Positions 1-6,709 of a DNA stretch of 59,216 nt are shown piece after piece. Each line of letters opens with the position of its first letter. Positions within the stretch are counted from its first letter, which is position 1. A model generated the notes under the pieces. The model worked only from the letters and a program-made list of their open reading frames with translations, was not told the DNA's origin and ran no database searches. This DNA is from Sphingobacterium faecale (GTDB taxonomy: Bacteria; Bacteroidota; Bacteroidia; Sphingobacteriales; Sphingobacteriaceae), in contig NZ_JAERTY010000014.1 in assembly GCF_016746095.1 (NCBI RefSeq), forward strand, positions 1 through 59,216. The letters run 5' to 3'. The position numbers were made by a program, and so were the translations under genes.

Positions 1-207
1 TTTCTGATTCTATGACTGACAGGTTGAGTTTTTTTAACTTTCGCTGTTTCTCAACTACTCGTTACGTTACATGATCATTTCCTTAAAGAACTTTGTCCGC
101 ATCCGCATCGCGCTTCTGCTTTTATTATCGACATCCAAAGATGTGACTTGTCATTCTGTTGCTCCGATCACCCTTGCGGTGACCGCCCTTCGTTTCCGTT
201 AGGACTG
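1..207 (-). other. Transcribed leader, probably of an rRNA operon beyond the left edge
   Basis: No protein gene is visible here. Read on the minus strand, the DNA downstream of two strong promoters contains a small hairpin (GGTCACC/GGTGATC, about 166-184), then a boxA-like AAGTTCTTTAA (83-93), then a stem GTTGAG/CTCAAC near 22-56. Strong tandem promoters followed by a long non-coding structured leader with a boxA-like antitermination element is the usual arrangement in front of 16S rRNA in Bacteroidota. The 16S 5' end itself is not in the window, so the rRNA assignment is inference; a leader of another highly expressed gene is the alternative. Confidence 0.55.
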
Positions 208-238
208 CAAAGGTAGGAATCTTTTTTAAACCTCCAAA
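208..238 (-). promoter_or_regulatory. Bacteroidota promoter (proximal of two, leftward)
   Basis: On the minus strand this reads TTTG (235-238), 19 bases, then TACCTTTG (208-215). This is a perfect match to the -33 TTTG / -7 TAnnTTTG consensus of the primary sigma factor of Bacteroidota. It fires leftward out of the window into the probable rRNA leader. Confidence 0.8.
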
Positions 239-366
239 TTTTATTTTAAAATAATTTCCGGAGAAGATCTAAGAGCATCGGATCTGACGGATTAAACCGC
301 AAAATAAACGCTCTATCTACCTTATGTCATCGTTCCGGAGAACCGTCCCTCCCTCGCGGAGTGGTG

Positions 367-398
367 CAAAGATAGGAACTTTAAAACCACATTTCAAA
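367..398 (-). promoter_or_regulatory. Bacteroidota promoter (distal of two, leftward)
   Basis: On the minus strand this reads TTTG (395-398), 20 bases, then TATCTTTG (367-374). With the promoter at 208-238 it forms a tandem pair about 160 bp apart, which suits a strongly expressed stable-RNA operon. Confidence 0.75.
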
Positions 399-792
399 GA
401 CATAACACAGACTATTTTACAGCATACACCGTAAAACGCTGGAACAGCGGGCAATAAAATTTAAAAAAGAAAGCACACAGGCACCATGGACTGCAAAAAA
501 GGCATACTATTCCTATCATCGGGCAGGATCAGCAGGGATTTAAACAAGGCGTAACAGCGCTTTTATAGTGGTTTACCGCTATGAACCCTCTACAGACCTC
601 TATTATAACACAAAATAACCCCTGTAAAATTTAAAGCAGGCACGGAACAATAAAGAAGTATTGTTAAAGAACAGACTATTCAGACCCCACATATTATAAA
701 GACCATACATATAAAGGAAGAAGAGACAAATTAGAACACACTGACTGTACCATCTTAAGCAGAGCTCATTTCTTAACTCCAATACAAGAGTC
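399..792. other. Gene-free stretch
   Basis: I see no convincing gene here. A 63-codon minus-strand frame (603-794) is low-complexity, has no recognisable domain and ends at the terminator of the neighbouring gene, so I do not call it. A short hairpin lies near 565-582 (ATAGTGG/CCGCTAT). Confidence 0.6.
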
Positions 793-825
793 AAAAAAAG
801 ACCTTTCGATAATGGAAAAGGTCTT
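793..825 (-). terminator. Rho-independent terminator of the acyl-CoA dehydrogenase gene
   Basis: On the minus strand a 9-bp stem AAGACCTTT/AAAGGTCTT (817-825 with 798-806) is followed by a run of T (799-793). It lies about 50 bp after the stop codon of the gene at 875-2038. Confidence 0.85.
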
Positions 826-874
826 CAAACAGTAAAACAATCGAAATATGCTACACCCGAGTTATTACAACGAG

Positions 875-2038
875 CTAAAAACCGCTGATACCAGTAATAT
901 CCTGCCCCGTAATCAATAGGTGCACATCATGTGTTCCCTCATAAGTAATGACAGATTCTAGATTCATCATATGACGCATAATCGGATAATCCCCAACAAT
1001 TCCCATGGCACCGAGAATCTGCCTAGACTCCCGTGCGACCTGTAAAGCCATATTCACATTATTACGCTTCGCCATAGATATTTGTTGAGGAGTAGCTCTA
1101 TTTTCATTTTTCAAAACACCCAAACGCCACGAAAGTAATTGAGCTTTTGTTATTTCCGTAATCATCTCAGCCAGCTTTTTCTGTTGCAACTGATACGCTG
1201 CTATAGGTTTTCCGAACTGAGTTCTTTCTAACGCGTATTGAAGAGCAACTTGATAACAGTCGATGGCCGCTCCTATTACACCCCAAGAAATACCATAACG
1301 TGCCGAATTCAAACAAGACAATGGTCCGCGCATGGATGAAACATCCGGCAACAACCGCTCAGATGGTATATATATACTATCAAACACCAGTTCGCCAGTT
1401 CGGGATGCCCTCAACGACCATTTGTCTTTAATCTCAGGAGTAGAGAAACCTACATCTGCCCGCTCTACGATCACTCCTCTCACTTTTCCTTCTTCATCTT
1501 TGGCCCATACCACCGCAAGATCACAGATTGGTGCATTCGTAATCCAGGTCTTTGCTCCATCCAGTCGATATCCTTCACCGTCTTTCACCAGACGGGTTTC
1601 CATACTAGAAGGATCGGAACCGTGATTCGGTTCGGTAAGCCCAAAGGCCCCTATCCAATCACCCGAAGCCAACATCGGTAAATATTTATTCTTTTGATCG
1701 TCGGATCCGAAGGTATATATTGGATACATAACCAAAGAAGACTGCACCGATGCTGCAGAACGAATAGCCGAATCGCCAGCCTCTAATTCTTGCATAATCA
1801 CTCCGTATGCCATATAATCCAGTCCTGCACCTCCGTACAGATTTGGAACGAAGGGGCCCAAAGCGCCTATGCTTCCTAGCTTTTTCATTAGGTCCGGAAT
1901 CTCTTCGTGATCTTGCGCTTTTTGATCGATAGTGGGTAAAATTTCCGATCGCACAAAATCGCGTATTGTATCACGAATCAGTAGGTACTCTTCTCCCAAA
2001 AGTTCGCCTATATTGAAATAATCTACAGTACTGTTCAT
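875..2038 (-). CDS. gcdH: Acyl-CoA dehydrogenase, glutaryl-CoA dehydrogenase type
   Basis: This is a 387-residue FAD-dependent acyl-CoA dehydrogenase of normal family length. Glutaryl-CoA dehydrogenase oxidises and decarboxylates glutaryl-CoA to crotonyl-CoA at the end of lysine and tryptophan breakdown. The features that point to this subfamily are RSAASVQSS around Arg93 (the arginine that binds the substrate carboxylate in GCDH), GLTEPNHGSDPSSMETR in the FAD-binding middle domain, and TYEGTHD near the C-terminus with the catalytic Glu at residue 367. The gene is divergent from an ALDH7-type aldehyde dehydrogenase and a lysine aminotransferase, which supports a lysine-catabolic role. A strong terminator follows it. 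Assignment to acyl-CoA dehydrogenases is certain; glutaryl-CoA specificity is very likely from the motifs and neighbours. Confidence 0.9.
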   Translation of the reverse strand: MNSTVDYFNIGELLGEEYLLIRDTIRDFVRSEILPTIDQKAQDHEEIPDLMKKLGSIGALGPFVPNLYGGAGLDYMAYGVIMQELEAGDSAIRSAASVQSSLVMYPIYTFGSDDQKNKYLPMLASGDWIGAFGLTEPNHGSDPSSMETRLVKDGEGYRLDGAKTWITNAPICDLAVVWAKDEEGKVRGVIVERADVGFSTPEIKDKWSLRASRTGELVFDSIYIPSERLLPDVSSMRGPLSCLNSARYGISWGVIGAAIDCYQVALQYALERTQFGKPIAAYQLQQKKLAEMITEITKAQLLSWRLGVLKNENRATPQQISMAKRNNVNMALQVARESRQILGAMGIVGDYPIMRHMMNLESVITYEGTHDVHLLITGQDITGISGF

Positions 2039-2144
2039 ATCTTACCTGGCTTTCCGTAAAAATATCAAATATTCAACAAAAAAGAGTATAATGTAAATAT
2101 TATTCTCTATATTTATTAAAATTTCGAATAATATAAACCATATT

Positions 2145-3674
2145 ATGACAATCAAAGAATTAAAAACACTAGGAATCGAGATTGACAACCTAGGTACATC
2201 GACAGGTAGCAAATGGTTTGCAAAAGGAGATACTATTTCTTCTTTTTCACCGACCAATGGTAAGCTTATAGCAAAGGTTCAATCAACAACGCGTAAAGAA
2301 TACGACAAAGTAATCAACGAAGCCGAAAAGGCTAAACTTATCTGGAGAGATATTCCAGCTCCAAAACGTGGAGAGATAGTACGTCAGTTGGGCGAAAAAC
2401 TAAGAGAACTAAAACCTGTACTGGGCAAATTAGTCTCTTATGAAATGGGAAAATCTTACCAAGAGGGACTTGGAGAGGTTCAAGAAATGATTGATATATG
2501 CGATTTTGCAGTAGGGCTTTCCCGTCAGCTATATGGCAATACGATCCATTCGGAAAGACCGGGACACCGAATGTATGATCAATACCACCCACTTGGAATT
2601 GTAGGCATCATTACAGCTTTCAATTTCCCGGTCGCTGTATGGTCATGGAATGCAGCTTTAGCATTAGTATGTGGTGATGTTGTTGTCTGGAAACCTTCAG
2701 AAAAGACCCCGCTGTGTGCAGTAGCATGTCAAAAAATCATCGCCGATATCCTCAAAGCCAACAAACTTCCCGAAGGGATCTCTTCGTTAATAACAGGAGA
2801 TGCAGAAGTTGGAAAATGGATTTCTGAAGACGAACGTATTCCGTTGGTATCTGCTACTGGCTCTACTAGAATGGGTAAGTTGGTCGCGATTACTGTTGCT
2901 CAGCGCTTAGGAAAAACATTATTGGAGTTGGGTGGCAACAATGCTATCATCGTAACACCAAGTGCCGATTTAAAAATGACCATTATAGGTGCAGTATTTG
3001 GTGCTGTAGGAACAGCTGGACAACGCTGTACGAGCACAAGAAGATTGATCGTACATGATAGTATTTACGACAAGGTCAAAAAAGCATTGACCGATGCTTA
3101 CAAACAAATTAAAATCGGTGATCCATTGGATACCAAACACCACATGGGTCCATTGATTGATACCGACGCAGTACAAATGTACTTGAACGCATTGGGCAAA
3201 ATCAAAGAACAAGGTGGTAAAATATTAGTTGAAGGCAAAGTCTTAAGTGGGAAAGGCTATGAGAGTGGCTGTTACGTGACTCCCGTCATTGCGGAAGTGG
3301 AGAACCACTATCAGATTGTACAGGACGAAACTTTTGCCCCTATCTTATATCTAATTAAATACAGTGGTGAGGTCGATAACGCTATAGCGCTACAAAACGG
3401 TGTAAAACAAGGCTTATCTTCTGCCATCATGACCTCTAGTCTACGTGAGTCAGAACTATTCTTAAGCCAAAACGGGTCTGACTGTGGTATCGCCAATGTT
3501 AATATTGGCACATCTGGTGCCGAAATCGGTGGTGCCTTTGGTGGTGAAAAAGAAACAGGTGGTGGTCGCGAATCAGGTTCTGATGCATGGAAGGTATATA
3601 TGCGTCGTCAGACCAACACTATCAATTACACTACTAGCCTACCACTAGCGCAAGGAATAAAGTTTGACCTTTAA
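2145..3674 (+). CDS. Aldehyde dehydrogenase, ALDH7 (aminoadipate semialdehyde dehydrogenase) family
   Basis: This 509-residue NAD(P)-dependent aldehyde dehydrogenase has the general-base Glu261 in LELGGNN and the catalytic Cys295 in GQRCTSTRR. The motif TAFNFPVAVWSWNAA lies in the coenzyme-binding domain. These signatures are those of the ALDH7 (antiquitin/AmaB) family, which oxidises L-2-aminoadipate-6-semialdehyde to L-2-aminoadipate. The next gene is a lysine 6-aminotransferase that would make exactly this substrate, and a glutaryl-CoA dehydrogenase is divergent. The start is the ATG at 2145, 106 bp from the divergent gene. I see only a near-consensus -7 (TATATTTA) in that gap. Substrate is inferred from family and neighbours. 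Confidence 0.9.
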   Translation: MTIKELKTLGIEIDNLGTSTGSKWFAKGDTISSFSPTNGKLIAKVQSTTRKEYDKVINEAEKAKLIWRDIPAPKRGEIVRQLGEKLRELKPVLGKLVSYEMGKSYQEGLGEVQEMIDICDFAVGLSRQLYGNTIHSERPGHRMYDQYHPLGIVGIITAFNFPVAVWSWNAALALVCGDVVVWKPSEKTPLCAVACQKIIADILKANKLPEGISSLITGDAEVGKWISEDERIPLVSATGSTRMGKLVAITVAQRLGKTLLELGGNNAIIVTPSADLKMTIIGAVFGAVGTAGQRCTSTRRLIVHDSIYDKVKKALTDAYKQIKIGDPLDTKHHMGPLIDTDAVQMYLNALGKIKEQGGKILVEGKVLSGKGYESGCYVTPVIAEVENHYQIVQDETFAPILYLIKYSGEVDNAIALQNGVKQGLSSAIMTSSLRESELFLSQNGSDCGIANVNIGTSGAEIGGAFGGEKETGGGRESGSDAWKVYMRRQTNTINYTTSLPLAQGIKFDL

Positions 3675-3687
3675 AAACAAAAAAATT

Positions 3688-4977
3688 ATGAGAGAAGTAC
3701 ACCAAAGATTGGCAAAACATATATTAGCAGATGGGTTCCCGGTTGTTATCGACCTAGAGAAATCCCACGGTTCTTACATCGCTGATGTAGATGGCAACGA
3801 ATACTTAGATATGTTCAGTATGTTTGCCTCATCTCCAATCGGATACAATCACCCCCACATTCTAAAAAATGCGGAAGTATTAAAAGAGGCTGCGATTAAT
3901 AAACTCGCACTATCAGATATCTACCCGACGATATATGCGGACTTTTTAGATACGTTCTCACGGGTAGCCATTCCCAAAGAACTGAGCTATTGCTTCTTTA
4001 TCGATGGTGGTTCATTAGCTGTAGAAAATGCATTGAAAGCAGGGTTTGACTGGAAAACGAGAATCAATCTATCTAAAGGAATAGAACATGAAGCGAGTCA
4101 GGTCATTCACTTCAAACAGGCATTCCACGGTCGTTCGGGATATACTTTATCTTTGACCAACACCAAGGATCCTAAAAAATACATGTATTTTCCGAAATTC
4201 AATTGGCCTCGTATCACGAATCCAAAATTGAAGTTTCCACTCAACGAGAGCAATCTTGCAGAGACTATCGAATTAGAAAACCAAGCTATCGCAGAAATCA
4301 ATGCGGCTATTACACAACGTCCAGAAGATATCGCCTGTTTGATCATCGAAACCATACAGGCGGAGGGAGGTGACAACCACTTCAGAAAAGAGTTCTTCAA
4401 AAAGCTCAGAGAAATCTGTGATCAGAATGATATCATCCTCATTCTGGACGAAGTACAGACTGGTATCGCGATGACTGGAAAAATGTGGGGATATCAACAT
4501 TATGGTATTATTCCTGATGTGATTGCCTTCGGTAAGAAAACACAGGTCTGTGGTATACTCGCCAATCAGGAAAAATTTGATCGCGTTGAAAAGAATGTTT
4601 TCAAGGAATCGAGCCGTATCAATTCGACCTTCGGCGGAAACCTGGTAGACATGGTACGCTTCAAATTGATTCTGGAAGTCATTGAACAAGAAAACCTGGT
4701 AGTTAAGGCGGACGAAAAAGGAAAATACATCCTAGAACAGATCGATCAATTGGTCAAAGATTTTCCACAGTTGTCTAACGCCCGTGGAAAAGGATTACTT
4801 ACGGCATTTGATTTTGACACTGAAAAATCACGTGACGAGTTTATTTCCAAGACTCTTGATAACAAACTGTTGATATTAGGATGTGGAGAGAGAAGCGTAC
4901 GCTTTAGACCACACCTTACGGTTACGATAGAAGATATCGACAAAGCATTTGCCATCATCCGCAATTGTTTGGCTTAA
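3688..4977 (+). CDS. lat: L-lysine 6-aminotransferase (lysine epsilon-aminotransferase)
   Basis: This is a class-III PLP-dependent aminotransferase. With 2-oxoglutarate as acceptor, the family moves the epsilon-amino group of lysine to give 2-aminoadipate-6-semialdehyde. The PLP-binding Asp is in ILDEVQTG and the Schiff-base Lys is in FGKKTQVCG (Lys283 with this start). The early MFSMFASSPIGYNHP and the late INSTFGGNLVDMVR are typical of the lysine 6-aminotransferase subfamily. I chose the ATG at 3688 (429 residues), 13 bp after the stop of the aldehyde dehydrogenase; an in-frame TTG at 3664 would overlap that gene and is less likely. The two genes form an operon, closed by the hairpin at 5015-5047. 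Confidence 0.88.
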   Translation: MREVHQRLAKHILADGFPVVIDLEKSHGSYIADVDGNEYLDMFSMFASSPIGYNHPHILKNAEVLKEAAINKLALSDIYPTIYADFLDTFSRVAIPKELSYCFFIDGGSLAVENALKAGFDWKTRINLSKGIEHEASQVIHFKQAFHGRSGYTLSLTNTKDPKKYMYFPKFNWPRITNPKLKFPLNESNLAETIELENQAIAEINAAITQRPEDIACLIIETIQAEGGDNHFRKEFFKKLREICDQNDIILILDEVQTGIAMTGKMWGYQHYGIIPDVIAFGKKTQVCGILANQEKFDRVEKNVFKESSRINSTFGGNLVDMVRFKLILEVIEQENLVVKADEKGKYILEQIDQLVKDFPQLSNARGKGLLTAFDFDTEKSRDEFISKTLDNKLLILGCGERSVRFRPHLTVTIEDIDKAFAIIRNCLA

Positions 4978-5014
4978 ACGATCTTCTGTTACAAATATTC
5001 TTCTAAAAGGAATC

Positions 5015-5047
5015 AAAGGCTACATAATTATGTAGCCTTTATTTTTT
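5015..5047 (+). terminator. Rho-independent terminator of the lysine operon
   Basis: A 12-bp stem, AAAGGCTACATA paired with TATGTAGCCTTT, is followed by TTTTTT (5042-5047). It lies about 40 bp after the aminotransferase stop. Confidence 0.9.
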
Positions 5048-5082
5048 CTATTGTATATTTAGATCAAAATAAATCACAACAT

Positions 5083-5907
5083 ATGCAATCTCCTTTAATC
5101 AACATAGAAACACTACATGAGTTAAGTGCAAATAACAAACTTGTCATTCTTGATGCGACTATTGACAAAGTCAATGAAAAGATCGACAACCACAATAGAG
5201 CACTGATTCCCAATTCCTTATTTTTCGATATTGAAGGTTGTTTTTCAGACCACAGTTCGGGGCTTCCCCACACTATGGTTAGTGCAACCATATTCTCAGA
5301 ACAAGTACAACGGCTCGGTATTAACCAAGATAGCATCATCGTTATCTATGATCGCTGGGGGGTATATTCCAGTCCACGAGCCTGGTGGATGTTCCGATAT
5401 ATGGGGCATACGCAGACTTACGTATTAGATGGAGGAATAAAGGCTTGGCAAGAAGCTGGCCTACCTACCACAGGTAGTCATATCAACAACACAAAACAAG
5501 GTAATTTTATTGCTTCTATACAACCAGATTGGATAACGGATAAACAAACCATTCTAGCCTCACTAGCTACAAACCAGAGCAACATAATAGATGCCCGAGG
5601 AGAAGGTCGTTTTAATGGCATCTCGCCGGAACCTAGACCCGGTGTACGATCAGGACATATCCCAACTTCAAGCAATATTCCATTTGATTTGGTTTTAGAA
5701 GGAACCTATTTAAAAGATGTCCAAACTCTGAAAGCCTTATTCAACACACATCTTTCAAACAGCAAGCAAAACATATTTTCTTGTGGCTCAGGAATAACAG
5801 CATCAATACTTGCACTCGCCGCTTTTCAAGCTGGAAGAAGTAACATTTCCGTATATGATGGTTCTTGGGCAGAATGGGGATCCGACCCTACTCTTCCCAT
5901 AGCGTAA
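5083..5907 (+). CDS. sseA: 3-mercaptopyruvate sulfurtransferase (two-domain rhodanese)
   Basis: This 274-residue protein has the tandem rhodanese layout of the SseA/TST family: an inactive N-terminal domain (IVIYDRWGVYSSPRAWW, YVLDGGIKAW) and a catalytic C-terminal domain (IIDARGEGRF, RPGVRSGHIP). The active-site loop is CGSGIT with catalytic Cys234. CGSG(V/I)T is the signature of 3-mercaptopyruvate sulfurtransferases, whereas thiosulfate sulfurtransferases usually carry CRKGVT. It would transfer sulfane sulfur from 3-mercaptopyruvate in the cytosol. It stands alone between two terminators. Its stop codon lies inside a perfect palindrome shared with the convergent gene. Family is certain; substrate preference is from the loop motif. 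Confidence 0.9.
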   Translation: MQSPLINIETLHELSANNKLVILDATIDKVNEKIDNHNRALIPNSLFFDIEGCFSDHSSGLPHTMVSATIFSEQVQRLGINQDSIIVIYDRWGVYSSPRAWWMFRYMGHTQTYVLDGGIKAWQEAGLPTTGSHINNTKQGNFIASIQPDWITDKQTILASLATNQSNIIDARGEGRFNGISPEPRPGVRSGHIPTSSNIPFDLVLEGTYLKDVQTLKALFNTHLSNSKQNIFSCGSGITASILALAAFQAGRSNISVYDGSWAEWGSDPTLPIA

Positions 5908-5932
5908 GTTCTTGTTTCAAAACAAGAACTTA
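5905..5932. terminator. Palindrome at convergent gene ends
   Basis: TAAGTTCTTGTT (5905-5916) pairs with AACAAGAACTTA (5921-5932), a perfect 12-bp stem with a 4-base loop. It contains the TAA of the sulfurtransferase gene and abuts the TGA of the convergent gene. There is no T-run on either side, so it may protect 3' ends or terminate weakly rather than act as a classical terminator. Confidence 0.65.
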
Positions 5933-6708
5933 CTCCATTGCTTTTGAAAAGCTTTCTCATCCATCCAATCATAGACGGAAACTCTCAATAACTCTTTTAT
6001 CTCGACTTTCGATTTTGGCTGTACCTTTTTGCCTTTAGTGAGCTGGCTCGATACGGGTTGATTATTTAACTCTACCTGAGTAGCAAACATATTTATATTC
6101 CAACTCGGAACGGACAAGCCCAGTATCGTACCCGGCAATCCCTGTATTAGTTCGGGACCAATAGGCATCGCAATCTGATTCGTAAAAAAAGCAACAACAT
6201 AAATAGAATCCTGAATCAAGCCATTAGCCCTTCGACAATCGTATCCAGCAATATTTCGATATTCATCGGTATATTTCCACTTGACATTGGGTATCGTATC
6301 TTTCAATAAAATTTCATCTCCTCCAAAGTGAATCAACCGTGAAAACATGTTCGTTTTTTGATTTTTATAGGTCTTCGAATCATTGAATACAGGAAGATAA
6401 TTTAAGGCACTACGATAATTAGAAGGATAGTCTTCTTTGATTATCTCAAATAAGGTCTCTCCATCGTAAAATTTAAGGCTATGTTTAGTCCCTAATTCCA
6501 CTGGACCGTTTTTCACCACCTCATCGACAAACATCTTATCCCAAGTCTCGAGATCAGCCTTATTCAAGTAGTTCCGTTTTAAATAATTCTGTACATGAAA
6601 CCTGCGCTCATAAGTGATCGTGCCACTATTTGGAAAAAAAGCATACTGTGCATGTGTTTCAATCAACACAAAATTCAGAAAAGTTAATAATAATACCGTC
6701 TTAATCAT
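5917..6708 (-). CDS. GLPGLI family secreted protein
   Basis: This 263-residue protein begins with a signal peptide (TVLLLTFLNFVLIETHAQ). It contains the sequence LIQGLPGTILGLSVP, a variant of the GLPGLI motif that names this Bacteroidota family (TIGR01200). The function of the family is not established. Members are often coded next to large outer-membrane barrels, and here the gene starts 1 bp after the stop of such a barrel, so the two are almost certainly co-translated. I infer that it is periplasmic or outer-membrane associated and works with the barrel. Confidence 0.85.
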   Translation of the reverse strand: MIKTVLLLTFLNFVLIETHAQYAFFPNSGTITYERRFHVQNYLKRNYLNKADLETWDKMFVDEVVKNGPVELGTKHSLKFYDGETLFEIIKEDYPSNYRSALNYLPVFNDSKTYKNQKTNMFSRLIHFGGDEILLKDTIPNVKWKYTDEYRNIAGYDCRRANGLIQDSIYVVAFFTNQIAMPIGPELIQGLPGTILGLSVPSWNINMFATQVELNNQPVSSQLTKGKKVQPKSKVEIKELLRVSVYDWMDEKAFQKQWSKFLF

Positions 6709-6709
6709 C

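Noticed and set aside
603..794. 63-codon minus-strand frame in the left intergenic region
   Set aside because: Low-complexity hydrophobic sequence with no recognisable domain, no promoter or RBS, and it ends against the terminator of the neighbouring gene.
4273..4689. 138-codon minus-strand frame opposite the lysine aminotransferase gene
   Set aside because: Antisense shadow of a gene with intact PLP-binding motifs.
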